DNA from: Cytophagales bacterium
Lineage (GTDB): Bacteria; Bacteroidota; Bacteroidia; Cytophagales; Cyclobacteriaceae
Reading direction: 5' to 3'
DNA length: 13,003 nt
Assembly: GCA_003500135.1 (NCBI GenBank)
Contig: DNTA01000116.1
Location: 1 to 13,003, forward strand
The notes beneath the pieces are model-generated. The model did no database searches, had not been told where the DNA came from, and worked only from the letters and a program-made list of their open reading frames with translations. The position numbers were made by a program, and so were the translations under genes. Shown here in pieces: positions 6,301 to 13,003 of this stretch; position 1 is the stretch's first letter, and each line of letters starts with the position of its first letter.

Positions 6301-7983
6301 TTATTTTCTGAGGTTGAACATAAGGTAGGCGAGCAAATACATACTGAAAAAAAAGGCAAATATGTACATTACCAAACTATACCATGGCACACCACCAAGT
6401 GTATAGGTTTCTACAATGGTGTTATTGCTGAAAGTCAGTGAGGCGCCAATAATCAGTGCGCAAATGATCATGGTTAGGATAAAGCCTTTACCCAAGACTT
6501 CAATTTTGCGCAGTAGCCGATCATCCGCCTCCTGCTTGTAATTGATCACCAGCCTTCCCTTTCGGACTTGCTTTACTATATCCCTGACCTCGATTGGTAA
6601 ATTATATAGTAGCGTAAAGGTCTGGAACAGGTTGTGCTTCACCTCGTTGGAAATGTTCTGAAATGAGAACTGCTCCGCCATGAGCTTAAATCCAAAAGGC
6701 TTGATATCTTCCAGCGTATCAAAATCAGGATCGAGTTCTTTACCAATGCCTTCCAAAAGCGACAGTGAACGGAGAATGAGAAATATCACGCCCGGAATTT
6801 GCAACTTGTAGGTGAAAGCGATCTTTTGCAAACGGCCGGTCAAATCTTTAAAAGTCATCTGACCGGTATCAAGCACTATATAATCCTGTATCAGCTCATT
6901 AAGGTCGTACTCGAAAGCACGCATGTCCTCTATCTCATGGTCCACGGCCAGTCTTCTGAGATTGATGGCCATGCTTTTAGCGTCTTTATTGGCCATCGCT
7001 ATAAAAATACCGGCAAAGGCAAATCGTTGCTGTCGCATTAACTTGCCGATCATACCAAAATCTATCAGGGCAATATCGCCATTGGTTTGTACTATCACAT
7101 TGCCCGGATGTGGATCGGCATGGAAAATGCCGTATTCAAAAATTTGTGACAGATAGATACCCAGGCCACGATTGGCGATTTCTTTCGGCTTTATACCCCA
7201 CGATTTGATCCGCTCAACATCCGTGATCTTACATCCGCTTACAAATTCGAGGATCAGAACGCGATTGGTTGTGAGGTTGAGATAAGGCTTGGGAACGTAA
7301 AAATGTGGCAGATCGCTATAGGTCTTTCTAAACTGCTCCAGGTGTAAAGCTTCATTTTTATAGTCGAGTTCGGCCAATAAACTTTGTGAGAAAGTATCTA
7401 CAATTTCCAGCGGGTTCAATATACCGGCTCGAATGAAATAATTCCCCGAAAGTCTGATCAACTCCCTGATAAGGCTCAGGTCGGTCTGCACCTGCTTTTT
7501 CGCTTCTGGCCGCTGTACTTTCACCACAACATCCTCGCCTGTTTTTAACCGGGCGCGGTGTACCTGACCAATGGATGCTGAGCCCAGCGGCTTGTCGTCA
7601 AAATAGACGAATAGTTCGTGAATGGGTTGTTTGAGTTCCTGCTCAATGATTTCCCGTGCGATTTCGGTGTCAAACGGAGGCACACGATCCTGTAGTTTCT
7701 CGAATTCCTTGATCAGGTCTTCAGGTAGAATATCCGGACGGTTGCTGAGCAACTGACCGAGCTTTATAAAAGTAGGGCCCAACTCCTCGAGCACCAGCCT
7801 GAGGCGTTCCCAACGGTTCTGATTAAATTCTTTTTGATATGCGCCCAGATACGACTTGCCCTTTGACCTCATGGCATACCTCAGACGGGTCGAATGGACC
7901 ACATCTTCGAAACCGTATTTCAAAAGAACCTCGCTTACGCGCCGGATCCTTTTGATATTCCTTATGGTTTTATCTATGAACAT
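6301..7983 (-). CDS. AarF/UbiB (ABC1) family atypical kinase
   Basis: This 560-residue protein belongs to the UbiB/ABC1/ADCK family, protein-kinase-like ATPases tied to quinone and lipid metabolism. Family motifs appear in order: the KxGQ motif at 74-77 within FIKLGQLLSNRPDILP, the alanine-rich loop equivalent PLGSASIGQVHRA (132-144), the ATP-binding lysine K155 in VVVKVQRP, E205 in LLAELDYKNEA, the catalytic-loop motif HADPHPGN (288-295) and the metal-binding DFG at 308-310. Two hydrophobic segments close the protein (about 501-518 and 535-556), so it is probably anchored by its C-terminus with the kinase domain in the cytoplasm. Every key residue seems intact. In ubiquinone makers UbiB supports quinone synthesis; Bacteroidota use menaquinone, so that role cannot simply be carried over. 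The start is the ATG at 7983. It is transcribed toward the DUF445 gene with no visible terminator in the 5-base gap. Confidence 0.9.
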   Translation of the reverse strand: MFIDKTIRNIKRIRRVSEVLLKYGFEDVVHSTRLRYAMRSKGKSYLGAYQKEFNQNRWERLRLVLEELGPTFIKLGQLLSNRPDILPEDLIKEFEKLQDRVPPFDTEIAREIIEQELKQPIHELFVYFDDKPLGSASIGQVHRARLKTGEDVVVKVQRPEAKKQVQTDLSLIRELIRLSGNYFIRAGILNPLEIVDTFSQSLLAELDYKNEALHLEQFRKTYSDLPHFYVPKPYLNLTTNRVLILEFVSGCKITDVERIKSWGIKPKEIANRGLGIYLSQIFEYGIFHADPHPGNVIVQTNGDIALIDFGMIGKLMRQQRFAFAGIFIAMANKDAKSMAINLRRLAVDHEIEDMRAFEYDLNELIQDYIVLDTGQMTFKDLTGRLQKIAFTYKLQIPGVIFLILRSLSLLEGIGKELDPDFDTLEDIKPFGFKLMAEQFSFQNISNEVKHNLFQTFTLLYNLPIEVRDIVKQVRKGRLVINYKQEADDRLLRKIEVLGKGFILTMIICALIIGASLTFSNNTIVETYTLGGVPWYSLVMYIFAFFFSMYLLAYLMFNLRK

Positions 7984-8058
7984 GAACTATGTGCAATTTT
8001 GATCTTGTACGGTGGCCTGTGATGAGCGCTTTATGCAATTATATTCAAAATTTGGCGC

Positions 8059-8080
8059 ATCTCATCATAAAATTTGAGAT
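8059..8080. promoter_or_regulatory. imperfectly placed dyad upstream of the AarF-type gene
   Basis: ATCTCA at 8059-8064 and TGAGAT at 8075-8080 form a 6-base inverted repeat with a 10-base spacer, about 76 bases upstream of the AarF-type start. It could be an operator or a weak hairpin; arms this short arise often by chance. Confidence 0.2.
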
Positions 8081-8143
8081 TAAACGAAATACTATGAACT
8101 GATCAATTAAGATGCTTAAATCAATTTTATCGTCATAAAATAA

Positions 8144-8170
8144 ATGCCAAACCCCGTTGGAGCCTGGCAT
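8144..8170 (-). terminator. hairpin terminator of the phasin-like gene
   Basis: On the minus strand this segment folds into a 12-base-pair stem with a 3-base loop: outer arms ATGCCA and TGGCAT, inner arms GGCTCC and GGGGTT, with three G-U pairs. It lies 34 bases past the stop at 8205 and is followed by the T-rich run TTATTTTATG. On the plus strand the three G-U pairs become A-C mismatches, so the structure favours minus-strand transcripts, in line with terminating the phasin-like gene before the AarF-type gene. Confidence 0.65.
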
Positions 8171-8204
8171 CTTTTGAATATTTTACACCAAAGCGGTTTT
8201 GGAT

Positions 8205-8561
8205 TTATGCCTTTTTAGTATCGTCCTTTTTTGTAGCGCTTTTATTTGCAGACGATTTAACGGCTTCTTTATTCAATTTGGTTTCCAGTGCATCAATTTT
8301 ACGACGAAGCTCCGCTATTTCTTTTTTTGAAGCAAAGTCGAAACTGCTAACTACGCGTTCAGTAATACTTTTCAACTGGCTTTCAAATTCCTCTTTTTTG
8401 GTGTTGGCATTTTTCATGATGTCATCCACAATTTTTCTGCCTTCTTCTTCAGAGATTTTATCTTCATCGACCAATTTCTGAATCAATTGCTGAACTTTCT
8501 CGGCAGTGAGTGATATCATACCCACACTGGTGTAAAGAATTTTTTTTAATACATCTTCCAT
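8205..8561 (-). CDS. phasin-like (polyhydroxyalkanoate granule-associated) small protein
   Basis: This 118-residue protein resembles the PhaF/PhaI-type phasin group, small helical proteins that coat polyhydroxyalkanoate granules. Residues 1-20 are amphipathic (MEDVLKKILYTSVGMISLTA). A helical segment follows with VQQLIQKLVDEDKISEEEGRKIV (about 23-45, the stretch shared with this group), then a coiled coil ending in SKKEIAELRRKIDALETKLN (78-97). The tail, about 100-118, is rich in Lys, Ala, Ser and Thr, as in the PhaF group. No PHA synthase is in the window, and many Bacteroidota without known PHA carry such proteins, so a general scaffold or membrane-associated role is possible. The gene has its own hairpin terminator and is divergent from the Ppx/GppA gene. 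Confidence 0.65.
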   Translation of the reverse strand: MEDVLKKILYTSVGMISLTAEKVQQLIQKLVDEDKISEEEGRKIVDDIMKNANTKKEEFESQLKSITERVVSSFDFASKKEIAELRRKIDALETKLNKEAVKSSANKSATKKDDTKKA

Positions 8562-8613
8562 AACTTATTGCTTTAAATGGTTTAAAAATACGATTCTTAC
8601 TCTTATATTTTTA

Positions 8614-8626
8614 CGAGATTTACTCG
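8614..8626. promoter_or_regulatory. short dyad CGAG-N5-CTCG in the phasin/ppx spacer
   Basis: CGAG at 8614-8617 and CTCG at 8623-8626 form a small inverted repeat 53 bases upstream of the phasin-like start. In a spacer that is otherwise almost only A and T these GC arms stand out. It could be an operator, but no regulator is known to bind it. Confidence 0.2.
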
Positions 8627-8833
8627 ATTTTGTGATTCTTCAATAAATTTAATAAATAACATTGATAAAAACTACTATATAATCAAAATAAAAATTATAA
8701 TACATTGATAAACAATTCTATATACCCTATATGCTTTAAACTCGAACTTTAAAAAGCCAGATTTTACAAAATATAATTTTAACAATCAGTTTAAAATTAA
8801 AATTAATAATTATAATTCAAACCAATTGCCAAA

Positions 8834-9751
8834 ATGATAACCAGCAAACCCGTATACGGCGCTATCGACATTGGCACCAACGCTGCACGACTATTAATCG
8901 GTCAGGTCGTTCGATACGATGACCTCATTAAGATAAACAAACTTACACTGACGCGGGTTCCGCTCAGACTTGGAGATGATGTGTATCAAAAAGGATTTAT
9001 TACACCCGGCAAAATCGAAATGATGAAAGAGGGCATGAAGGCCTTTCATCACCTCATGAACGCTTATAACGTTCGCGATTATGAGGCCTTTGCCACATCG
9101 GCAATGCGGGAAGCCAAAAACAGGGAAGAAGTGATCAGTATAGTACGTGACCATTCGAATATTGATATTAGCGTAATAAGCGGAAAAAAAGAAGCCTCCA
9201 TATTTTTTTCCGAATACTTTATGCAATGGATAGATGATGATAAAAATTATTTACTGATCGATGTGGGTGGCGGAAGTACGGAAATCACCGTTTTGAAGGG
9301 ACTGAAAAAAGTACACAGCCGTTCTTTTAAACTTGGAACGGTACGCCTGCTCAACAATAAGAACGTAAGCCCCACCTGGAAACAGATCAAAAGCTGGATT
9401 GAAGAAATTCGTAAAGAAGTGCCTTTGCATAAAGCCATGGGTACAGGAGGCAATATCAACAGCCTTTTTAAACTTTGCCAGGTGATCAATGGAAATGAAG
9501 TTTCACTGTCGCAACTCGAACACATAACCAATATGCTGGATAAAATGACCTTTGAGGAGAAGATGATAAAACTATCCATGCGACCAGACCGCGCCGATGT
9601 GATTACCCTGGCCTCTCAGATCTTTATCAACACCATGATCTATGCCAAACTCAATATGATCATCGTACCTAAATTGGGACTGGCCGATGGTATGATCTAT
9701 GAAATGCATAAGCGGCATACCGGTAGCCTGAAGCAAAACAGGTGCGCCTGA
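8834..9751 (+). CDS. Ppx/GppA family phosphatase
   Basis: This enzyme is in the exopolyphosphatase/guanosine pentaphosphatase family of the ASKHA fold, which removes terminal phosphate from polyphosphate or converts pppGpp to ppGpp. It has 305 residues, about the length of the two catalytic subdomains alone; the C-terminal HD-like region of the 500-residue E. coli Ppx and GppA is absent, as is usual for short members. The phosphate-1 loop is AIDIGTNAARLLI (10-22). ATSAMREAKN (87-96) and ISGKKEAS (115-122, with E120) form the catalytic side. The phosphate-2 loop is LLIDVGGGSTEI (140-151). AMGTGGNINSL (201-211) and KLGLADGMIYE (280-290) complete the set. Short members cannot be split into Ppx and GppA by sight. 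The start is the first ATG after a spacer of almost pure A and T (8562-8833). It is 92 bases from the next gene, which has its own promoter candidate. Confidence 0.88.
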   Translation: MITSKPVYGAIDIGTNAARLLIGQVVRYDDLIKINKLTLTRVPLRLGDDVYQKGFITPGKIEMMKEGMKAFHHLMNAYNVRDYEAFATSAMREAKNREEVISIVRDHSNIDISVISGKKEASIFFSEYFMQWIDDDKNYLLIDVGGGSTEITVLKGLKKVHSRSFKLGTVRLLNNKNVSPTWKQIKSWIEEIRKEVPLHKAMGTGGNINSLFKLCQVINGNEVSLSQLEHITNMLDKMTFEEKMIKLSMRPDRADVITLASQIFINTMIYAKLNMIIVPKLGLADGMIYEMHKRHTGSLKQNRCA

Positions 9752-9777
9752 TGCCATGGAAAGGAAACCTCCCTTTT

Positions 9778-9811
9778 TTGGGATGATTATGATCGTTTTT
9801 TGTTATATTTG
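9778..9811 (+). promoter_or_regulatory. Bacteroidota-type promoter for the kinase pair
   Basis: A -33-type TTG at 9778-9780 and TATATTTG at 9804-9811 are separated by 23 bases, within the TTG-N17-23-TAnnTTTG pattern described for this phylum. Transcription would start near 9818, leaving a leader of about 26 bases that holds the ribosome site at 9827-9833. Confidence 0.55.
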
Positions 9812-9826
9812 GTCATCATTTTTTTG

Positions 9827-9833
9827 AAGGGGG
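9827..9833 (+). promoter_or_regulatory. ribosome binding site of the GAF histidine kinase
   Basis: AAGGGGG lies 10 bases before the ATG at 9844. It is the clearest Shine-Dalgarno-like site in the window, where most genes have none, and it supports that start over the in-frame ATG at codon 15. Confidence 0.5.
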
Positions 9834-9843
9834 ACCCAACAAG

Positions 9844-11277
9844 ATGCCAAAAAAAGCCATTAAAAGCCGGGATCAGGAAACTTTCATGCACAACCTCATG
9901 GAGGCCTCCCGTACATTGAGCCGTGAGATCCAGCTCGACAGGCTTTTGGAAAAAATGATGGCATTGGTAATGGAACACGCCGGGGCCATTCGCGGTTTTT
10001 TTCTTCAATATGAACAGGAGAAATTATTGATTCAGGCACGCGGAAACCTACGCTCAGGCATCAGGGTACTTCAGTCTAAACCCATAGGAAAGGGTACGCG
10101 CATCAGTACCGATATCGTCCAGTTTGTCATAAAACATCAGTCTTCATTAGTCATTGATGACGCCACCAAAGATCCGCGGTTCACGAATTGCGCCTACCTC
10201 AATGATAACAATATCAAATCTGTTTTATGCCTGCCAATTTTTACCAAAGGAAGCCTGGCGGGGGTAATCTACCTTGAAAATAACCGTAAAAAAAAGGCAT
10301 TCACCCAAAACATTTTGGAGTCACTGAAAATCCTTGCCTCGCAGATGAGTATTTCCATGGAAAATGCATTGCTCTATGAAAACCTGGAAAGAAAAGTGGA
10401 AGAGCGCACGGAGGCCCTGACACTACAAAAGATAAACCTCGAAAAAGCTCATAAAGAGCTGAAAATTACGCAGTCGCAATTGGTGCAATCAGAAAAAATG
10501 GCATCATTGGGCCAATTGACTGCCGGTATTGCCCATGAGATCAACAATCCGGTGAACTTTATTAGCATTGGCCTGCTCGGTCTGGAGAAGAACTTTGAAA
10601 TCTACAAAAAGATTTTCAAGGCGTATGAAGACCTCGATACCTCACGTGATTTCAAAAAACAACTTGATGAGATAAATAAAATAAAGGAAGAATACGAATT
10701 TGGCGAGGTACGCCAATATGTGGAAAATCTGATACAGGACGTCCGAATGGGCGCTGACCGCACAGCAGAAATCATTAAAGGCCTGAGAAATTTTTCACGC
10801 ATTGATGAAGCTATACAAAAGAATGCCAATATCCACGATTGTATTGACAATACCATCACCATTGTAAAAAACCAGTTGAAGGATGTTTCCCTGGAAAAGC
10901 ACTATGCAAATGACATGCAAAGCATACAGTGCTACCCGGGCCAGCTCAACCAGGTTTTTCTCAATATCATTACCAATGCCATAGAAGCTTTGAATTCGGC
11001 CCTGAACAACGGCTCCCCAAAAACCATCAGGATAAGCACCAAAAACCGCGAAAAAGATGTTACAATAAGCATCAAGGACAATGGCGTTGGAATGGACAGC
11101 AAGATGAAAAAGAAAATATTCGACCCTTTTTTTACCACCAAGGAGGTAGGTAAAGGTACCGGGCTGGGCCTGGCGATAAGCTATGGCATAATAGAAAAAC
11201 ATAAAGGAATAATCGATGTGATCAGTAAGCCGGACAACGGTACTGAGTTCATAATCACACTACCTAAAATGATCTGA
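9844..11277 (+). CDS. GAF-domain sensor histidine kinase
   Basis: This is a soluble 477-residue sensor kinase with no signal peptide or membrane segment. Residues 20-175 form a GAF domain of the kind joined to kinases (AGAIRGFFLQYEQ at 46-58, SVLCLPIFTKGSLAGVIYLE at 126-145). A coiled coil follows at about 178-218 (LERKVEERTEALTLQ onward). The dimerisation/phosphoacceptor domain has the H-box GIAHEINNP (228-236), with H231 as the likely autophosphorylation site. An unusually long and charged helical insert, about 250-300, separates it from the next helix. The ATPase domain has the N-box NIITNAIEAL (374-383), the G1 box DNGVGM (412-417), FDPFFTTK (426-433) and GKGTGLGLAIS (437-447). The ligand of the GAF domain is unknown. 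The stop codon shares one base with the start of the receiver-kinase gene, so the two are translationally coupled. It has its own promoter candidate and ribosome site. Confidence 0.9.
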   Translation: MPKKAIKSRDQETFMHNLMEASRTLSREIQLDRLLEKMMALVMEHAGAIRGFFLQYEQEKLLIQARGNLRSGIRVLQSKPIGKGTRISTDIVQFVIKHQSSLVIDDATKDPRFTNCAYLNDNNIKSVLCLPIFTKGSLAGVIYLENNRKKKAFTQNILESLKILASQMSISMENALLYENLERKVEERTEALTLQKINLEKAHKELKITQSQLVQSEKMASLGQLTAGIAHEINNPVNFISIGLLGLEKNFEIYKKIFKAYEDLDTSRDFKKQLDEINKIKEEYEFGEVRQYVENLIQDVRMGADRTAEIIKGLRNFSRIDEAIQKNANIHDCIDNTITIVKNQLKDVSLEKHYANDMQSIQCYPGQLNQVFLNIITNAIEALNSALNNGSPKTIRISTKNREKDVTISIKDNGVGMDSKMKKKIFDPFFTTKEVGKGTGLGLAISYGIIEKHKGIIDVISKPDNGTEFIITLPKMI

Positions 11278-12455
11278 TGATGAAAAGGAATTGTATTCTG
11301 TACGTCGATGATGAAGTCAGTAACCTACGGGGTTTTAAATCGCTGTTTTTTACGGATTATAAGGTATTGACCGCTTCATCGGCCAGTGAGGGCCTTGAAT
11401 TGCTAAAGGAAAATGAGGTGGACTTGGTCATATCAGACCAAAAAATGCCGGAAATAAACGGAGTGGAATTCCTTATGAAGGTCGCTCAACTCTATCCCGA
11501 TACAGTCAGAATTATTCTTACCGGTTACAGCGATCTCGAGATGATCATTAAAGCAGTAAACGAATGCGGCATCTTCCGGTACATGGCCAAACCGTGGAAC
11601 CTCGACGAGATGAAGCTCACCATCGAAAATGGCCTTGAATCGTTTCGATTAAAAAAGGAAAACAGCTTTCTGGTACAGCAGTTACAGGAAAACAACCAAA
11701 AACTTGAAGAAAAAGTACGCAATCGCACCGCCCAGCTCGATGAGCAAAACCAACTATTGAAAAAGCTAAATAAAGACAAAGACGACCTCATCGGAATAGT
11801 TGCACATGACTTAAAAAGCCCGCTGAACCAAATCTGCGGAATATTGAACCTGATCAAACTCAAACCAGAGATCAATACCAACGGCTTTTCGCAATATCTT
11901 GACTTGATTGATGATTCGGCCAACCGGCTTCGCAATATGATCAGCCAGGTGCTTGATATCAATAATATTGAATCGGGCAATGTGCAGTTGAAATATGTCG
12001 ACATCCCCATAAACGAGCTTTTCGATGAAGTAATAAGGCTTTACTCACCTGGCGCTAAAGAGAAAAAAATAGTCATCGAGACTAAAGTAAAAGATGATAT
12101 TAGCATCCATTGTGACCGCTTTTACCTGGTACAAATACTGGAAAACCTTCTTTCCAATGCCATAAAATACTCACCGGAAAACAGCAACATCACCCTTAAG
12201 GCTGACAAAAGACCTGAAAATGGAAATATTAGCCTATCGATATGTGATGAGGGGCCGGGCTTTACCGAGGAAGACAAAAAACGATTGTTCACCCCCTATC
12301 AAAAGCTTAGCGCCTCACCTTCCAGGGGAGAAAGTAGCTCAGGCCTGGGGCTTTCTATCGTAAAAAAATATGCTGATATATTGAATAGCCATATTTCCTG
12401 TACCTCCGAACCGGGAGAAGGCACCTGCTTTGAACTGGTATTTATGAATGAATAG
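11277..12455 (+). CDS. response-regulator/histidine kinase hybrid (receiver first)
   Basis: This 392-residue cytoplasmic protein puts a receiver domain before a kinase. The receiver (about 5-120) has the acidic pair D11 and D12, the phosphoacceptor D54 in VISDQKMPEINGVEF, T82 in ILTGYSD, and K105 in FRYMAKPW, a signature seen in receivers of RpfG/hydrogenase-regulator type. A coiled coil (about 121-168) leads to a HisKA domain with H-box GIVAHDLKSPLNQ (173-185) and phosphoacceptor H177. The ATPase domain carries ENLLSNAIKYS (289-299), the G1 box DEGPGF (324-329) and SSGLGLSIVKKY (354-365). All catalytic residues look intact. ATG at 11277-11279 overlaps the TGA of the upstream kinase by one base, and a second ATG follows at once. 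The likely arrangement is phosphotransfer from the upstream kinase to D54, which then tunes the attached kinase. Its final partner is not in the window. Confidence 0.9.
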   Translation: MMKRNCILYVDDEVSNLRGFKSLFFTDYKVLTASSASEGLELLKENEVDLVISDQKMPEINGVEFLMKVAQLYPDTVRIILTGYSDLEMIIKAVNECGIFRYMAKPWNLDEMKLTIENGLESFRLKKENSFLVQQLQENNQKLEEKVRNRTAQLDEQNQLLKKLNKDKDDLIGIVAHDLKSPLNQICGILNLIKLKPEINTNGFSQYLDLIDDSANRLRNMISQVLDINNIESGNVQLKYVDIPINELFDEVIRLYSPGAKEKKIVIETKVKDDISIHCDRFYLVQILENLLSNAIKYSPENSNITLKADKRPENGNISLSICDEGPGFTEEDKKRLFTPYQKLSASPSRGESSSGLGLSIVKKYADILNSHISCTSEPGEGTCFELVFMNE

Positions 12456-12474
12456 AATAGTCTATATAAGATTT

Positions 12475-12489
12475 ACTAATTTAATTAGT
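12475..12489. repeat. perfect 15-base palindrome between kinase gene and transposase
   Basis: ACTAATT-T-AATTAGT has 7-base perfect arms around one base. It lies 20 bases after the kinase stop and 33 bases before the transposase start. It may be an operator or a part of the insertion-sequence end. With a single-base centre it cannot fold as a tight hairpin without opening the inner pairs, and no T-run follows, so a terminator role is unlikely. Confidence 0.4.
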
Positions 12490-12510
12490 TTTCGCTAAAT
12501 TTAATAGCAT

Positions 12511-13003
12511 ATACCAATGATATGTTTAAAGGATTTAAAGATGCAAGCGTGGTCAACTTCATAGAGAAGTTTAAAACAGATGAAGATTGTAAAGATTATC
12601 TTGCCCACTACAAATGGAAAGATGGCTTTAGGTGTAGTAAATGTGGCCACACGCACTTTTGGCCAAAGAAGGCCTCCCCTTACCATAGGGTTTGTAAATG
12701 TTGCCGACATATTGAACCAGTTACATCGAACACGTTGTTCCATAAGGTGGAATTTGGCATTCGAAAGGCGTTTTACATTATTTTTGAATTAAGTTCAACT
12801 ACCCAAGGAATGCCGGCTGAATTATTGGCAAAAAGATATGGGATCAATCGAAAAACAGCAATGCTATTTACCAAAAAGGTACGCATTGCGATGAAAAGCA
12901 GCCAATTATATCCACTTAAAGGAAAATGCGAGGTGGATGAATGTGTTATCGGTGGTAAAAAAGAGGGAAAGCGAGGCAGGGGGGCTTCTGGAAAGATGAA
13001 AGC
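12511..13003 (+). mobile_element. left part of an IS1595-type insertion sequence (left boundary not resolved)
   Basis: The transposase implies an insertion sequence continuing past the window. The left end must lie between the kinase stop (12455) and the transposase ATG (12522), but without the right end the terminal repeat and the 8-base target duplication typical of this family cannot be recognised. The start given here is only a conservative limit. Confidence 0.5.
12522..13003 (+). CDS. IS1595-family transposase, 5' part (runs off the window)
   Basis: The frame is open from ATG at 12522 to the window edge, 160 complete codons without a stop. It reads MFKGFKDASVVNFIEKF at the N-terminus. 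A zinc-ribbon domain follows with CSKC at about 39-42 and CKCC at about 59-62. A helix-turn-helix-like stretch with AELLAKRYGINRKTAMLFTKK lies at about 100-120. The DDE-type nuclease core starts with KCEVDECVIGGKKEGKRGRG at about 136-155, whose first Asp of VDE is the expected first metal ligand; D-E-x-x-I/V-G-G is typical of the IS1595/ISXO2 group. The remaining catalytic residues lie beyond the edge, so it cannot be known whether the gene is intact. It is on the same strand as the kinase pair but probably has nothing to do with it. I found no clear terminal inverted repeat in the 66 bases before it. Confidence 0.85.
   Translation, partial: MFKGFKDASVVNFIEKFKTDEDCKDYLAHYKWKDGFRCSKCGHTHFWPKKASPYHRVCKCCRHIEPVTSNTLFHKVEFGIRKAFYIIFELSSTTQGMPAELLAKRYGINRKTAMLFTKKVRIAMKSSQLYPLKGKCEVDECVIGGKKEGKRGRGASGKMK

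Noticed and set aside
9757..9783. GGAAAGGAAACCTCCC followed by T-run as a terminator of the Ppx gene
   Set aside because: The only stems are AGG/CCT (3 pairs) and TCCC/GGGA (4 pairs), too weak for a supported terminator, though the T-run is real.
10795..11202. Open frame of 135 codons on the minus strand inside the GAF kinase gene
   Set aside because: It is antisense to the ATPase domain, which carries all expected motifs; its hydrophobic, Tyr/Phe-rich reading is expected from the reverse of such sequence.
11525..12010. Open frame of 161 codons on the minus strand within the receiver-kinase gene
   Set aside because: It mirrors the receiver/HisKA coding region and has a Ser- and Phe-rich composition without any domain motif.
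1..13003. CRISPR array, tRNA, rRNA or riboswitch
   Set aside because: No regularly spaced direct repeats were seen, and no cloverleaf, rRNA-like or recognisable riboswitch sequence stood out; the intergenic regions are short and AT-rich.

Overview
The window looks like chromosome of a Bacteroidota bacterium, most likely a Cytophagales-type member. This rests on gene content (a Ppx/GppA phosphatase, a small phasin-like protein, a 560-residue AarF kinase, GAF histidine kinases, class I-like HMG-CoA reductase), moderate GC with AT-rich spacers, mostly absent Shine-Dalgarno sites, and several matches to the Bacteroidota -7 promoter element TAnnTTTG. The genus cannot be read from the sequence alone.

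Layout. At 1-55 there may be the last codons of a plus-strand gene. Positions 103-2972 (minus) hold a probable two-gene unit: a KamA-type radical SAM aminomutase homologue followed by an AtoE-type short-chain fatty acid transporter. Positions 2973-3401 form a 429-base gap with a kamA-side promoter candidate, an AT-rich inverted repeat and possible traces of a decayed open frame. Positions 3402-4949 (minus) encode HMG-CoA reductase with an extra N-terminal region. It is divergent from a DUF445 membrane protein (5078-6295, plus), which ends 5 bases from the stop of a convergent AarF/UbiB-family kinase (6301-7983, minus). Next come a phasin-like protein (8205-8561, minus) with a good hairpin terminator, a very AT-rich divergent spacer, and a Ppx/GppA phosphatase (8834-9751, plus). 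A GAF-domain histidine kinase (9844-11277) and a receiver-histidine kinase hybrid (11277-12455) overlap by one base. The window ends inside an IS1595-type transposase (from 12522).

How the genes may work together. The aminomutase homologue and the fatty acid carrier suggest amino acid or short-chain acid metabolism. HMG-CoA reductase indicates a mevalonate route to isoprenoids. The phasin-like protein and the Ppx/GppA phosphatase may both touch storage polymers or the stringent response, but they are divergently transcribed and the link is only by adjacency. The two kinases probably form a phosphorelay: the first kinase is a candidate donor to the receiver of the second, and no DNA-binding output domain is present in the window.

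Most of the window is ordinary core-type sequence. I found no clear undescribed system. The most unusual points are the altered substrate-site residues of the KamA homologue, the unassigned N-terminal region of the HMG-CoA reductase and the coupled kinase pair without an output regulator.
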